The position numbers and the translations under genes were made by a program. The notes below the pieces were generated by a model. It was not told the DNA's origin. It searched no databases and saw only the letters and a program-made list of their open reading frames with translations. Below are positions 52,997 to 63,536 of a stretch of 64,000 bases of DNA, one piece after another. Positions within the stretch are counted from its first letter, which is position 1. Each line of letters opens with the position of its first letter. Location: assembly GCA_030694985.1 (NCBI GenBank), contig JAUYTV010000058.1, positions 1-64,000 on the forward strand, given 5' to 3'. The DNA is from Methanoregula sp. (GTDB taxonomy: Archaea > Halobacteriota > Methanomicrobia > Methanomicrobiales > Methanospirillaceae).

Positions 52997-53665
52997 TTAT
53001 ATCACCGTCATTGAGTAGATCATATAGAGAATATAGAGGACAACCGGTATTCCTACGCACAGTGCTGCATCACGGGGCGAAAGTTTACGGGAGTGCTGCA
53101 TGGCAAAGATCCAGATGTTGGCACTCCAGAGGAGAAAGACAATCGATATGATCAGGGTGATCTGGCTGAGCTCCATCATCGCGGGATCATGCATCAGGGC
53201 TTTTATGGCTTCTGTTACGAGATCAGGATTCTGGGCAGCTGATGCAGAGAGATGGGGTACGTGAATACGGGGAATATAGTAAAGAGCGATGATGAACGTA
53301 ATAAGGGTTCCAAACAATTGGGGCAGGTAGCCGTAACCAGTGAATTCAAGCGTTCGTTTAAAATTCCCATTACCTTTGAACACGATTGAAAATGCATAGA
53401 ATACCCCCGCGTAGATTAACCAGAAGATGAACGTACCAATAAGCGCACCGATCACCGCTGAAAGTACAATGATTGTACCCATGCCCTGTATGATCCCGCC
53501 CAGCAGTTGGCCGGTCAATCCCCCGATGAGGAACCCGTACATTGCTCCGGCAATACCCACTGCAAGGACAACGAGTGCCGGAAATTTCAGGCTCTCTTGA
53601 TCATTCATGGCATTCTGGAAAAATGCACCTGGTCTGATGAGCAGATCAATGATTGAATGTTTCAT
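52997..53665 (-). CDS. YIP1-family membrane protein
   Basis: 222 residues with five or six helices. The opening IDLLIRPGAFFQNAMNDQES then LKFPALVVLAVGIAGAMYGF is the standard archaeal YIP1 start. Its stop codon abuts the start of the surface protein gene (52997/52996), so the four genes YIP1, COG1361, ATPase and permease form one operon. YIP1 proteins in this setting have no established reaction. Confidence 0.87.
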   Translation of the reverse strand: MKHSIIDLLIRPGAFFQNAMNDQESLKFPALVVLAVGIAGAMYGFLIGGLTGQLLGGIIQGMGTIIVLSAVIGALIGTFIFWLIYAGVFYAFSIVFKGNGNFKRTLEFTGYGYLPQLFGTLITFIIALYYIPRIHVPHLSASAAQNPDLVTEAIKALMHDPAMMELSQITLIISIVFLLWSANIWIFAMQHSRKLSPRDAALCVGIPVVLYILYMIYSMTVI

Positions 53666-53972
53666 CTGATGTTCTCCACTTTGGTTGAACCTATCTGTTG
53701 TTGCAGAAATAACAACTTCATTACAGGTTCTATTTCGGGTATATTAATAATATGCGTAAAGAAAACAAAAGTTGGTTTCCGGAGTTTGTCGATTTGACTT
53801 TCGATCCGGTTCGTCAGTGAATTCTGTACAAACCCTCCTTGATCTTTGCTTTACCTTGCAGTTTCATCAGTCCGGGTAGGGAAGCGATGAAATTTTTTTA
53901 ATGCATAGACCATTCCAGAAATTTTAAAACTTGTGCAACAATGTATATATTTGTACACAGCAATGATTATGT
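53666..53972. other. Divergent promoter region between the YIP1 operon and trpB2
   Basis: 307 bases, A/T-rich. On the + strand TATATATTTG at 53944-53953 is about 25 bases before the trpB2 ATG, which suggests a leaderless or nearly leaderless transcript. On the minus strand a TATA-like TATTAATATA lies near 53740-53750, about 80 bases before the YIP1 start. No open frame of note. Confidence 0.45.
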
Positions 53973-55331
53973 ATGCAGACAAAAATCCTCCTCGATGAGG
54001 AGCAGATGCCAAAGAAGTGGTACAATGTAGCTGCGGACTTAGCGTCTCCGCTCGCTCCCCCGCTCCATCCACAGACCCATAAACCCATTGGTCCTGCGGA
54101 TCTTTCCGCCATCTTCCCTATGGAGATCATACGGCAGGAAGTAACTACCGATCGTCATATCGATATCCCTAAAGAGGTGCAGGATGTACTGCGTCTCTGG
54201 AGACCAAGCCCCCTGTACCGTGCTCACCGGCTCGAGAAGTTCCTAAAGACCCCGGCAAAAATTTACTACAAGTGGGAAGGTGTGAGTCCCGCAGGCAGTC
54301 ACAAGACAAACACGTCAATCCCGCAGGCATATTATAATATGAAGGCAGGGATGGAGAGGATCGCAACCGAAACGGGCGCAGGACAATGGGGTTCTGCCAT
54401 GTCTTTTGCCACCATGCTCTATGATCTGGAGTGCACAGTCTACATGGTCAGGTCGAGCTATACGCAGAAACCCTACCGCAAATCGATGATGCACGTCTGG
54501 GGAGCGGAATGTATTCCCAGCCCGAGCACAAAGACAAATGCCGGTCGTTCCATGCTTGAAAAGGATCCAGACACGCCGGGAAGTCTTGGAATGGCCATCT
54601 CTGAAGCGGTCGAGGATGCCGCAAGCCACAGCAACACCAATTATGCGTTGGGCTCAGTACTGAACCATGTCTGTCTTCACCAGACAATCATCGGGCTCGA
54701 ATGCCGCGAGCAGCTGGCAATGGTTGACGATTACCCGGACGTTGTTATCGGGTGTGTTGGCGGCGGGTCCAACTTCGCTGGTATCGCATTCCCGTTTGCC
54801 GGAGACAAACTGACCGGAAAGCACAAGGATGTGGATATCATAGGAGCTGAACCGGCCTCCTGCCCCACGCTGACAAAAGGGCTGTTTACCTATGACCTTG
54901 CCGATGAAGCCGGCTACACACCGCTCCTTAAGATGTTCACGCTCGGGCATGACTTTGTCCCGCCCTCCATGCATGCAGGGGGTCTCCGCTACCACGGGGA
55001 TTCACCGATTGTTTCGCGCCTTGTGCATGATGGTGTGATGAGGGGAGTTGCCTATCACCAGAGCGAAGTCTTTGATGCAGCCCAGACCTTTGCCAGAACA
55101 GAAGGAATCATTGTAGCCCCAGAGACCTCCCATGCGGTAAAAGCAGCGATTGACGAGGCACTCAAATGTAAAAAGAGCGGTGAGGAAAAGACGATCCTCT
55201 TTAACTGTTCAGGCCATGGCAACTTCGATATGTCTGCCTATGATGCATATTATGCAGGCGAACTCGTTGATTATGAATACCCGGATGCACTGATCAATGA
55301 ATCTCTCGCCCGGATCCCAAAGATATCCTGA
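53973..55331 (+). CDS. trpB2: Tryptophan synthase beta subunit, TrpB2 type
   Basis: 452 residues, the length of the TrpB2 branch. The start [20 protein letters not shown] matches TrpB2 proteins. The PLP Lys lies in [18 protein letters not shown], and the phosphate loop is [18 protein letters not shown]. It condenses indole (or takes O-phosphoserine in some archaea) with serine to make tryptophan. There is no trpA next to it, usual for this branch. A later ATG at 54006 preceded by GAGGAG is an alternative but would cut off conserved residues. Confidence 0.93.
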   Translation: MQTKILLDEEQMPKKWYNVAADLASPLAPPLHPQTHKPIGPADLSAIFPMEIIRQEVTTDRHIDIPKEVQDVLRLWRPSPLYRAHRLEKFLKTPAKIYYKWEGVSPAGSHKTNTSIPQAYYNMKAGMERIATETGAGQWGSAMSFATMLYDLECTVYMVRSSYTQKPYRKSMMHVWGAECIPSPSTKTNAGRSMLEKDPDTPGSLGMAISEAVEDAASHSNTNYALGSVLNHVCLHQTIIGLECREQLAMVDDYPDVVIGCVGGGSNFAGIAFPFAGDKLTGKHKDVDIIGAEPASCPTLTKGLFTYDLADEAGYTPLLKMFTLGHDFVPPSMHAGGLRYHGDSPIVSRLVHDGVMRGVAYHQSEVFDAAQTFARTEGIIVAPETSHAVKAAIDEALKCKKSGEEKTILFNCSGHGNFDMSAYDAYYAGELVDYEYPDALINESLARIPKIS

Positions 55332-55343
55332 AATCCTTTTTTT

Positions 55344-56453
55344 ATGAAGCGCATCGGATTTCTCATCAACCCCATTGCCGGTATGGGCGGTGCAGTGGGG
55401 CTGAAGGGAACCGATGGAAATGTAAACGAAGCCCTTTTTCGTGGGGCAACCCCTCAGGCACAGGACCGGGCACAGGTTACGTTAACACTGCTTGCACTGG
55501 AGAGCGGGTTGCATTTTGTCTCCTGTTCGGGTGCGATGGGAAAAGATACCCTCAAAGCGTCTGGCGTTCAGAATTTCCAGGTAATCTACTGTTACAATGG
55601 TAAGAGTAGTGCGGATGATACCCGGCAGGCTGCACTGTCATTCCAGAAAGCCGGTGTGGACCTGATCCTTTTTTGTGGTGGTGACGGAACCGCACGCGAC
55701 ATCTTTGATGCAGTGGGCCGGGAGGTACCGATCCTGGGAATTCCTGCAGGTGTGAAGATGTACTCCGCAGTCTTTGCCATTGATCCGGCAACCGCAGCCA
55801 TACTCGTTACCCGGTATGATGTGAAATCCCTGCGGGATTCTGAGGTGATGGATGTGGACGAGGATGCGTACCGGCACAATGAACTCAAGACCCGGTTATA
55901 CGGGATCGCCCGTACACCGGTTCTGGCAGGAAAGGTTCAGGCTTCCAAGCACGTTTTTGAGGAGAGGGATGAAGAGCGTGCGAAAAAGGAGATAGCCCGT
56001 TTCATCCGCGAGATCATGATACCGGATGTGCTCTATATTCTCGGCGCGGGCACAACGACAGAATCAATAGCCCGCGAGATAGGGGTGAACAAGACTCTCC
56101 TGGGTGTTGATGCCGTCATGAATGGCAGGACCGTTGCCATGGATCTCGATGAAAAAACACTCTGGGCGTTGCTTGAGCACGATCAGGAGACAAAAATTCT
56201 GCTCAGCCCCATAGGGGCGCAGGGATTCATTCTTGGAAGGGGCAACCAGCAGATCAGCGCCCGCGTGGTGAGAAAGGTGGGCAGGGAGAACATAATCGTA
56301 GTTGCCACGCCGCACAAACTCCGGGAAACCCCCGTCCTCTATGTTGACTCAGGGGATTCATCGCTCGATGCAGAATTTGGTGATGCGGTGCTTGTGGTTT
56401 CCGGGTATCGTATGGCCCAGAAAAAACGCATCTACCAGCCGGAAAGTGGATAA
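55344..56453 (+). CDS. COG3199 ATP-NAD kinase-like protein
   Basis: 369 residues. The NAD kinase/diacylglycerol kinase fold is recognisable: RIGFLINPIAGMGGAVGLKG at the N-terminus, and VDLILFCGGDGTARDIFDAV with the GGDGT phosphate-donor motif. EVPILGIPAGVKMYSAVFA and ILSPIGAQGFILGRGNQQIS are family text. It probably phosphorylates NAD or a related substrate; the COG is only predicted. It is 12 bases after trpB2 and probably in its operon. Confidence 0.88.
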   Translation: MKRIGFLINPIAGMGGAVGLKGTDGNVNEALFRGATPQAQDRAQVTLTLLALESGLHFVSCSGAMGKDTLKASGVQNFQVIYCYNGKSSADDTRQAALSFQKAGVDLILFCGGDGTARDIFDAVGREVPILGIPAGVKMYSAVFAIDPATAAILVTRYDVKSLRDSEVMDVDEDAYRHNELKTRLYGIARTPVLAGKVQASKHVFEERDEERAKKEIARFIREIMIPDVLYILGAGTTTESIAREIGVNKTLLGVDAVMNGRTVAMDLDEKTLWALLEHDQETKILLSPIGAQGFILGRGNQQISARVVRKVGRENIIVVATPHKLRETPVLYVDSGDSSLDAEFGDAVLVVSGYRMAQKKRIYQPESG

Positions 56454-56459
56454 AAAAGG

Positions 56460-57725
56460 TTAGATCTTCTGGGGTGCCTGCGGCGGTTTGAGCATCGTAA
56501 ATGCGATAACAATCCCGATCACTGCAAGGACCAGCACATAGGGGAATACCCCGAGATAGGATCCGGTAGAGGTCTTGATGAACCCCGCGAGCTGCGGCCC
56601 GGCAATCCCGCCCGCACCGTAGGCAAGGAACATGACGCCATAGCAGCGCGGGTAGTCGCACGTGCCGAAGTAGCTTGCTGTGGCAGTGGGAGCGATTGCA
56701 AGCCAGCCGCCAAGACAGCCCCAGAGGATGGCAAAAGCCAGAATGTACACGGTCACACTGGGTGCAACAATGATGAGCAGCGATGCCAGTGCAATGAGGA
56801 CAAAGGATACCATTGCCGTGTTCCGCGGTGTCAGCTTGTCGGTGAGGGACCCGAAGACCGGGCGGCCGAACCCGTTGAAGACCGCAAAGACACCAACGAG
56901 CATGGTTGCAAGTCCTGCTTCAACGCCGACATCGACACCTACGGGTTTCGCAATCCCGATTGCCATAAGCCCTGCAAGGCAGCCGATGAAGTAGCATATC
57001 CAGAGCGCGTAGAAGGACGTGGTCTTCCACATCTCTTCCCGTTTGAATTCACAGGTGGCTGCCTGGCCCGGTGCCGGCGCCGGAGGCACCCAACCCGCGG
57101 GTTTCCATCCTGCTGTAGGGAACCGCAACGGTAATGCGAGGAGAATGATGAGGATGATGAACGCGATGCCAAAGACCCTGAAGGTGTTCATGACGCTCGA
57201 GGCTTTGATGAGGTACCCGGCAATATTAGCCGTGATAACTGCGGAGAACCCGAACCCGAGCAGGGTCAGGCCTACGGCAAGTCCCCGCCGGTCCGGGAAC
57301 CAGCGGGCAGCAACGGCAACCGGAACCCCGTAGGCGATACCTACACCCATGCCGGCAATGACCCCATAGAAGATGTAAAGCCACATCACGGACCCGGCAA
57401 AGGATGAGAGCAGCCAGCCGAGCCCGGTGAGGATACCCCCGACAATGACGATATTCCTCGGACCGTACTTCTCGATATACTTACCGGTAAACGGCATCGC
57501 AATCGCGAAGAAGGCGAGGAATACCGAGAACGGCAGCAGGATCTCGCCTGCCGTGACAGCCTGGCCGAGATCTTTTGTGAAGTAGGTGGTCAGGGGGCCG
57601 ACAAACACGCTCCATGCATAGACCGACCCAAGGCAGAGATTGATGATCATACCGAGGATGATGAGGGCCCAGCGCCCCTTCTCTGCATCCATCCCCAGGA
57701 TTTTTTCCATAGCACTATCAGTCAT
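56460..57725 (-). CDS. MFS transporter, oxalate/formate antiporter (OFA) family
   Basis: 421 residues with 12 helices. The OFA head is RWALIILGMIINLCLGSVYA then WSVFVGPL, which is typical. FPDRRGLAVGLTLLGFGFSA and FGSLTDKLTPRNTAMVSFVL are motif-A-like loops. OFA members carry small carboxylates such as oxalate, formate or lactate. Next to acetyl-CoA synthetase on the same strand, uptake of acetate or a similar acid is a reasonable guess. Confidence 0.88.
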   Translation of the reverse strand: MTDSAMEKILGMDAEKGRWALIILGMIINLCLGSVYAWSVFVGPLTTYFTKDLGQAVTAGEILLPFSVFLAFFAIAMPFTGKYIEKYGPRNIVIVGGILTGLGWLLSSFAGSVMWLYIFYGVIAGMGVGIAYGVPVAVAARWFPDRRGLAVGLTLLGFGFSAVITANIAGYLIKASSVMNTFRVFGIAFIILIILLALPLRFPTAGWKPAGWVPPAPAPGQAATCEFKREEMWKTTSFYALWICYFIGCLAGLMAIGIAKPVGVDVGVEAGLATMLVGVFAVFNGFGRPVFGSLTDKLTPRNTAMVSFVLIALASLLIIVAPSVTVYILAFAILWGCLGGWLAIAPTATASYFGTCDYPRCYGVMFLAYGAGGIAGPQLAGFIKTSTGSYLGVFPYVLVLAVIGIVIAFTMLKPPQAPQKI

Positions 57726-57773
57726 GCTTCCTCCAATCCCATAAATCCGAACGTGATTATCCCAAAAAAGGGA

Positions 57774-59669
57774 TTATTCCTCCAGCGTTGAGATGTCGCC
57801 GGGGTCCATACCCATCTCCTTTGCTTTTAAGACCCTGCGCATGATCTTGCCGCTCCGGGTCTTGGGTAGTTTATCGACAAACTCGATCTCCTGCGGGACT
57901 GCAATAGGTCCCAGGGTCATACGGACGTGATACATCAGGTCCTGCCTGAGCTTGTCGCTGGATGTATTGCCCACCCGGAGGATCACGAACGCCTTGATGG
58001 AGTTGCCCTTCAGCTCGTCGGGTTTTCCGATCACAGCCGATTCTGCAACTGCCGGGTGGGAGACTAAGGAGCTCTCGACTTCTGCCGTTCCGATATTGTG
58101 GCCTGCAACCACGATGATGTCATCGGACCTGCCGAGGATCATGATATACCCGTCAAGGCCTTTCACTGCGAGATCGCCTACCGTATAAACCCCTTTTAAC
58201 GTCTCCCAGTATACGCGGTACCGTGCATCATCCTTCCAGACCGTCCTGAGCATGGATGGCCACGGGGATTTGATCACAAGCAGCCCTCCGGTTCCAGCGG
58301 GAACAGAGTTTCCTTCTTTGTCAACCACATCCGCTTCTACACCGGGAATGGGTCTGCCGGCAAATCCCGGCCGCATGGGTTCACCGATCATTGTGGTGAT
58401 CATATGCATACCGGTCTCGGTCTGCCACCAGGTGTCGAGGACCGGGATCTTATCCTTACCAATGACATGGTAATACCATTCGAATGCTTCGGGATTGAGG
58501 GGTTCTCCGACTGATCCGATGATCCGCAGTGAGCCTAAGTCATACTTGTTCGGCCATGTCTCACCCAGTTTCATGAACATCCGGATCGCAGTCGGTGCAG
58601 TGTAGAAGATAGTGATCTTCTGCTCTTCAATTAAACTCCAGTAACTGCCTGCATCCGGGTAATCCGGCGTGAGCTCGGACATGAATACTGTAGCCCCGAC
58701 TGCAAGCGGGCCGTATACAATGTAACTGTGGCCGGTAATCCAGCCCGGATCTGCAGTGCACCAGAAGATATCCTCGTCCTTCATATCAAAGACATATTTA
58801 CTGGTGTAGTAGGTTCCGACCATGTAACCCCCACAGGTGTGTACGATCCCTTTTGGCTTGCCGGTGGATCCGCTGGTATACAGGGTGAAGAGCGGGTCCT
58901 CAGCATCCATGACTTCAGCTGGGCATTCCTTCGGGGCACTTGCCATGATCTCGTTGAAATCCAGTTCAAGACCCGCTCTCAGATCAACCTGAGGATTCTG
59001 CCGCCGGAGAACTACGATGTGCTCTACTGATGAGCAATCAACGATCGCATCGTCAACGATAGATTTCAGCTGGATTGTTTTGCCGCGTCGCATCCCGATA
59101 TCTGCGGTGATGACCACTTTTGCAGAAGCATCCTGGATGCGCATCTTGAGTGCTGCGGATCCAAATCCTCCGAACACCACGCTGTGCACTGCACCGATAC
59201 GGGCGCACGCAAGCATAGCGATCACCTGTTCAGGTACGAGAGGCATGTAGATGCAGACACGGTCACCTTTTTTTACACCGATCTTTTTGAGTGCATTGGC
59301 AAACAGCATCACTTTGCTGAGCAGCTGCTGGTAGGTAAAGATCCGCTCCGCACCATTCTCCCCCCTCCAGATGAGCGCTGCCTTGTTACGCCGCTGACCT
59401 TTCACATGGCGGTCAAGACAGTTTGCAGAGATGTTGAGTTGTGCGTTGATGAACCACTTTGCATACGGGTAGTTCCACTCCTTTACCGCAGTCCAGGGCC
59501 GGATCCATTCCAGCTCTGAGGCCATTTTCGCCCAGAACCCGTCCTTGTCAGCCAGAAAATCATTGTAGGCTTTCTGGTAGTCTCCCATCCATGCATTTTT
59601 TCTATACTGTGGGTCGGGTGTGTATGATTTCATATCCTCGACGAGTCTGACGTTAAAATCCTCTGTCAT
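57774..59669 (-). CDS. acs: Acetyl-CoA synthetase (AMP-forming)
   Basis: 631 residues, the usual size. It activates acetate to acetyl-CoA with ATP going to AMP and PPi. Motifs: ATP loop TLYTSGSTGKPKGIVHT, WWQTETGMHM, GRSDDIIVVAGHNIGTAEVE, and the regulatory C-terminal Lys in LPKTRSGKIMRR. The PPi produced could feed the membrane pyrophosphatase at 14613. A TATA-like stretch on the minus strand lies at 59707-59719 with a 7-base inverted repeat right behind it. Confidence 0.95.
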   Translation of the reverse strand: MTEDFNVRLVEDMKSYTPDPQYRKNAWMGDYQKAYNDFLADKDGFWAKMASELEWIRPWTAVKEWNYPYAKWFINAQLNISANCLDRHVKGQRRNKAALIWRGENGAERIFTYQQLLSKVMLFANALKKIGVKKGDRVCIYMPLVPEQVIAMLACARIGAVHSVVFGGFGSAALKMRIQDASAKVVITADIGMRRGKTIQLKSIVDDAIVDCSSVEHIVVLRRQNPQVDLRAGLELDFNEIMASAPKECPAEVMDAEDPLFTLYTSGSTGKPKGIVHTCGGYMVGTYYTSKYVFDMKDEDIFWCTADPGWITGHSYIVYGPLAVGATVFMSELTPDYPDAGSYWSLIEEQKITIFYTAPTAIRMFMKLGETWPNKYDLGSLRIIGSVGEPLNPEAFEWYYHVIGKDKIPVLDTWWQTETGMHMITTMIGEPMRPGFAGRPIPGVEADVVDKEGNSVPAGTGGLLVIKSPWPSMLRTVWKDDARYRVYWETLKGVYTVGDLAVKGLDGYIMILGRSDDIIVVAGHNIGTAEVESSLVSHPAVAESAVIGKPDELKGNSIKAFVILRVGNTSSDKLRQDLMYHVRMTLGPIAVPQEIEFVDKLPKTRSGKIMRRVLKAKEMGMDPGDISTLEE

Positions 59670-59720
59670 GTTCCCACCTATTTTACATTATTAATCATGT
59701 TAAACATCCTATATAAAATT

Positions 59721-59742
59721 TGTCGAAGTTACAATCGACAAT
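59721..59742. promoter_or_regulatory. Inverted repeat upstream of the acs promoter
   Basis: Arms TTGTCGA (59721-59727) and TCGACAA (59736-59742) with spacer AGTTACAA. It directly abuts the TATA-like box that drives acs on the minus strand, the position of an archaeal activator or BRE-side operator. It could also affect the divergent gene at 59888. Confidence 0.5.
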
Positions 59743-59887
59743 GCTGCGCACAGGGGTTTTTTAACAACGTACAATTAGCAAAACTGCGGAATCTCTTTGT
59801 GGTTAAGGTTCAGCGCGCAGAGGAATTGGTTGACTGTGGGTTGTATATAAAAAAGGTTATCTGTCCGGGTTTTTCAATATAGGATTG

Positions 59888-60802
59888 ATGCTCGAGAAAT
59901 TCAAGGGGTGCCTGCTGGGTGCAGCAATTGGCGATGCGCTGGGTATGCCAAACGAGAGCGGTGCTCCTAACTTAAACAAGATGAAGTACGGGTACCGCCG
60001 CCCCTACAAAGGCCATCCAAATGATGGCCTGAACCCCGGACAATATACCGATGATACCCAGATGATGATCCTTGTTGCCACCCTTCTTGCGGATGGGAAA
60101 TTTAACGAGGAACGGTACGTGAGCGCACTTAAAGAACTCTATACACGTGGAACCCTACGCTTTCCCGATGGATCTGTCTCATCGGTATGTGAGCAAACTG
60201 TAAAAGAAAACGTTCCGCAGAAAGGTGTGAAGTCCACCACTTCCGGCTGCCTCCCGATTGCGATCCCGTTTGCCTTAGCATTTCCTGATATGAGCGAGGG
60301 GTGTGAACGGGCTGTACGGGCATGCAATGTCACCCACACGCACCCGGCAGCCCATGCGGCCGTTTCTACTGTTGTCACACTCATCTATCACGCCCTCCAC
60401 GACAGTCATGACCCTGTCGGAAAGGCAATGCATAAGGCACAGGCGGAAGATGAGGTACTGGGTGGAAAGATCAGGAATGCAATCCTGCTCGAAAAAGAGG
60501 GGATGGAGACCGAGACTGCCCTGCTCAAGATTGGTAACGATGTCTCTGTCTTCCAGACGCTGCCGATTGCGTTCTTCTTGATCAGCAGGTATTCCCACCC
60601 GGCGGATCTACTCACAGTCTCTGCCAATACCGGTGGAAATACCGACACCATCGCGTGTATCTGTGGGGCATATCTCGGCGCATCAAAAGGAATCGGGGCA
60701 CTTCCTGAAGATCTGCTAAAAGGCCTTGAAGATCGCCAGCGCATCGAACTGCTCGGCCAGCGACTGCACAGCGTTTATTCCCGCAAACGTGATCAGGTGT
60801 AA
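59888..60802 (+). CDS. ADP-ribosylglycohydrolase family protein
   Basis: 304 residues from the ATG at 59888 with AGGATTG upstream. It removes ADP-ribose from modified targets (DraG/ARH family), using two metals. Motifs: GCLLGAAIGDALGMPNE, GQYTDDTQMMI with the Thr-Asp-Asp ligands, CNVTHTHPAAHAAVS, and NTGGNTDTIACICGAYLGA near the end. The target is unknown; no ADP-ribosyltransferase is seen nearby. Confidence 0.92.
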   Translation: MLEKFKGCLLGAAIGDALGMPNESGAPNLNKMKYGYRRPYKGHPNDGLNPGQYTDDTQMMILVATLLADGKFNEERYVSALKELYTRGTLRFPDGSVSSVCEQTVKENVPQKGVKSTTSGCLPIAIPFALAFPDMSEGCERAVRACNVTHTHPAAHAAVSTVVTLIYHALHDSHDPVGKAMHKAQAEDEVLGGKIRNAILLEKEGMETETALLKIGNDVSVFQTLPIAFFLISRYSHPADLLTVSANTGGNTDTIACICGAYLGASKGIGALPEDLLKGLEDRQRIELLGQRLHSVYSRKRDQV

Positions 60803-60885
60803 ATCTTTTTTTAAAGGCACAATCTGTATTCATCCCGCTTCCCCGGTTAACAAGCATTAAATTTTGACAATCGGATACTCTTTGT

Positions 60886-61872
60886 ATGAAAATTGCGATT
60901 ATCGGGGCCTCCGGTTATGCCGGTGGTGAGCTCGTTCGCCTGCTTGTCCATCACTCAACGGCAAAAGTCACGTGTGCCACTTCCCGCAAACTTGCAGGAA
61001 CTCCTCTTGACCAGATTCATCCCCACTTGAAAGGGTTTACCCATCTCAAATTCGAAAATCCCGGGATGGATGATATCGATGCCGATGTGGCGTTTCTTGC
61101 AGTTCCGCATACGGCAGCAATGACCTATGCCGGCAAGCTGCTGGAGCGGGGGATCAAAGTTGTGGATCTCAGCGCAGATTACCGGCTGCCAAAAGAGATC
61201 TTTGAGAAGGTGTATGATGTTGCGCACACAGATTATTTCCCTGCACCCTACGGGATTCCGGAAATTCACCGCAAGGAAATAATCAATGCAAAGTTTGTTG
61301 CAAACCCCGGGTGCTTTCCCACTGGTGCAACGCTTGCAGCCGCACCTCTTGCAAAATATGCCCATACGGTTATCTTTGACTCAAAGACCGGTGTGAGCGG
61401 TGCGGGGGATAATCCGTCTGCTACCACCCACTATCCGAATGTAGGGGACAATATCGGACCTTACAAATGGACGAGCCACCGCCATCTTGCCGAGATGAAA
61501 CAGGAACTCTCCAGGCTGGGTTCAAAGGCAAACGTCTACTTCACCCCGCATCTTGTTCCGGTGAACCGCGGTATTCTTACTACTGCACATATCCTGCTCA
61601 ATCAACCCCTCGGGCAGAAAGAGGTGGAAAAAATCTACCATGATTTCTACAAGAGTGAATACTTTGTCCGGTACCAGAAACCTTCGCTTGCCGCAGTTCG
61701 CGGGAGCAACTTCTGTGACCTGATGGTAGAGAGCGAAGGGCTGCGTGTTGTTGCAGTCTCTGCAATCGACAATCTTGTGAAAGGCGCAAGCGGACAGGCG
61801 ATCCAGAACATGAACCTGATGTGCGGGCTCCCTGAAAATGACGGGCTTGTCAGCGCAGGTATGCTCCCGTAG
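60886..61872 (+). CDS. argC: N-acetyl-gamma-glutamyl-phosphate reductase
   Basis: 328 residues. NADP-binding start [18 protein letters not shown]; catalytic Cys in [19 protein letters not shown] near residue 145; substrate His in [12 protein letters not shown] and [13 protein letters not shown]. It makes N-acetylglutamate semialdehyde, the third step of arginine synthesis. It leads the operon argC-CBS-argJ-argB, with a TTTGTATGA start context. Confidence 0.96.
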   Translation: MKIAIIGASGYAGGELVRLLVHHSTAKVTCATSRKLAGTPLDQIHPHLKGFTHLKFENPGMDDIDADVAFLAVPHTAAMTYAGKLLERGIKVVDLSADYRLPKEIFEKVYDVAHTDYFPAPYGIPEIHRKEIINAKFVANPGCFPTGATLAAAPLAKYAHTVIFDSKTGVSGAGDNPSATTHYPNVGDNIGPYKWTSHRHLAEMKQELSRLGSKANVYFTPHLVPVNRGILTTAHILLNQPLGQKEVEKIYHDFYKSEYFVRYQKPSLAAVRGSNFCDLMVESEGLRVVAVSAIDNLVKGASGQAIQNMNLMCGLPENDGLVSAGMLP

Positions 61873-61883
61873 GTGATTAAATC

Positions 61884-62378
61884 ATGTTGGTAAAAGATGC
61901 AATGACAAAAAACCCGGTGGTCTGCTCTGTTGACACCCCTCTCCGCGATGCGGTAAGCATGTTCCGTAAATATCATATCGGTGGCCTTCCGGTGATGGAA
62001 GGTGGGGTAATTGTCGGGATGCTCACCGAGTCGGATCTCATCTCGCTCCTTGAATCAGAACGGATCTCTGATGATCTCTGGCTTCCCTCGCCCTTTGAGA
62101 TCATTGAGATCCCGATCCGCGAGTATGTGAACTGGGAAAAGACCAAGCATGCCCTGCGAAACATCGGGGATATGCCGGCAAAGAAGGTGATGACACGCCA
62201 TGTGTTTACCACAACTGAGGATGTGGAAGTAGAGGTTGCAGCATCCTTAATGTTAAAAGAAGGCATCACCCGGCTGCCGGTGATGCAGGGAAAAAAACTG
62301 GTTGGGATTCTTACCCGGGCTGATATCATCAATGCAATCGGTTCATTGCATTCCGATAATGAAAGGATGGGTGCGTAA
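61884..62378 (+). CDS. Two-CBS-domain protein
   Basis: 164 residues built from a CBS pair: KDAMTKNPVVCSVDTPLRDA then MFRKYHIGGLPVMEGG in the first, VMTRHVFTTTEDVEVEVAAS then GITRLPVMQGKKLVGILTRAD in the second. CBS pairs bind adenosyl ligands (AMP, ATP, SAM). There is no catalytic domain. It sits between argC (11 bases) and argJ (0 bases), so it may sense energy charge for the arginine operon; that is inference. Confidence 0.92.
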   Translation: MLVKDAMTKNPVVCSVDTPLRDAVSMFRKYHIGGLPVMEGGVIVGMLTESDLISLLESERISDDLWLPSPFEIIEIPIREYVNWEKTKHALRNIGDMPAKKVMTRHVFTTTEDVEVEVAASLMLKEGITRLPVMQGKKLVGILTRADIINAIGSLHSDNERMGA

Positions 62379-63536
62379 ATGTCATTTCGTAGTATCTGTG
62401 CAGTCAAAGGTGTAACTGCGTATGGCATGAAAGAGGGAAAGTTTGGTCTTGCCCTTATTCGTGCAAGCGGGACTGCCGCCGGGGTCTTTACCGAAAATCT
62501 TGTTAAAGCTGCGCCAATCGAACTCATGCGTAAACAGATAAAGAAAGGCACAATGGAAGCCGTGATCGCAAACAGCGGATGTGCCAATGCCTATACCGGC
62601 AAACGCGGGTATGAGGACGCCGTTGCGATGACCGGGTTTGCCGGTTCAGCACTCGGGGTCGATGCAAAGCAGGTGGGGATTGCAAGCACCGGGGTGATCG
62701 GGCGGTATCTCGATCTTCCGCTTATTGAACGCCAGTGCAAAGTGGTTGGGCCAAAACTCGATCGTACGGTGGAGGCAGAAACCCTCACTGCACAGGCGAT
62801 CATGACAACCGATCTCTACCCAAAGCACGCACTGGTGGAGAAAGAGTCGTTCTGTATCGGAGGAATAGCAAAGGGAAGCGGCATGATTGCGCCTAACATG
62901 GGCACGATGCTTGCGTTCATCTACACGGATGCCGAGATCGGCGCAAAACCGCTCTCCGATGCCCTGAAACTTGCCACAAAGAGATCGTTCAACCGCGTGG
63001 TTGTTGATGGCGATACAAGCACAAACGATATTGCGCTCTGCACGGCAACGGGAGCCGCCGGCAAAGTGAATGCGAAGGAATTTTACGCTGCATTAGAGGA
63101 GTGCTGCCGCTCCCTTGCTATACAGATCGCCGCTGATGGAGAGGGGGCCTCAAAACTGCTCGAAGTGACTGTTACGGGTGCACCCAAAGAGGATGCAGCA
63201 GAAAAAGTTGCCCGCACGATCATCGAGTCACCGCTTGTAAAGACTGCGGTGTATGGTGAGGATCCCAACTGGGGACGTGTGGTTGCTGCAGCGGGCCGGG
63301 CCGGTGTGAAATTCGATCCCAATTCGGTCTCACTCTGGATCAGCGACGGAAACGTGAAGTATCCTCTTGTAAAAACCGGAGAGATCATTGCAGATCTCAA
63401 GAATGCAAAGGCGGCTATGCATGGAAAAAAGGTGATCTTTATTCTCGATCTTGCAGCAGGAAAAGCAGAGGCAACAGCCTGGGGTTGTGACTTAACCGAA
63501 AAGTATGTGGAGATCAATGGGAGGTACACCACGTGA
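62379..63536 (+). CDS. argJ: Glutamate N-acetyltransferase / ornithine acetyltransferase ArgJ
   Basis: 385 residues. ArgJ moves the acetyl group from N-acetylornithine to glutamate. It is made as one chain that cleaves itself before the nucleophile Thr, here in [17 protein letters not shown] at about residue 180. Other family text: [58 protein letters not shown]. Its ATG follows the CBS stop directly, and its stop overlaps argB. Confidence 0.96.
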   Translation: MSFRSICAVKGVTAYGMKEGKFGLALIRASGTAAGVFTENLVKAAPIELMRKQIKKGTMEAVIANSGCANAYTGKRGYEDAVAMTGFAGSALGVDAKQVGIASTGVIGRYLDLPLIERQCKVVGPKLDRTVEAETLTAQAIMTTDLYPKHALVEKESFCIGGIAKGSGMIAPNMGTMLAFIYTDAEIGAKPLSDALKLATKRSFNRVVVDGDTSTNDIALCTATGAAGKVNAKEFYAALEECCRSLAIQIAADGEGASKLLEVTVTGAPKEDAAEKVARTIIESPLVKTAVYGEDPNWGRVVAAAGRAGVKFDPNSVSLWISDGNVKYPLVKTGEIIADLKNAKAAMHGKKVIFILDLAAGKAEATAWGCDLTEKYVEINGRYTT

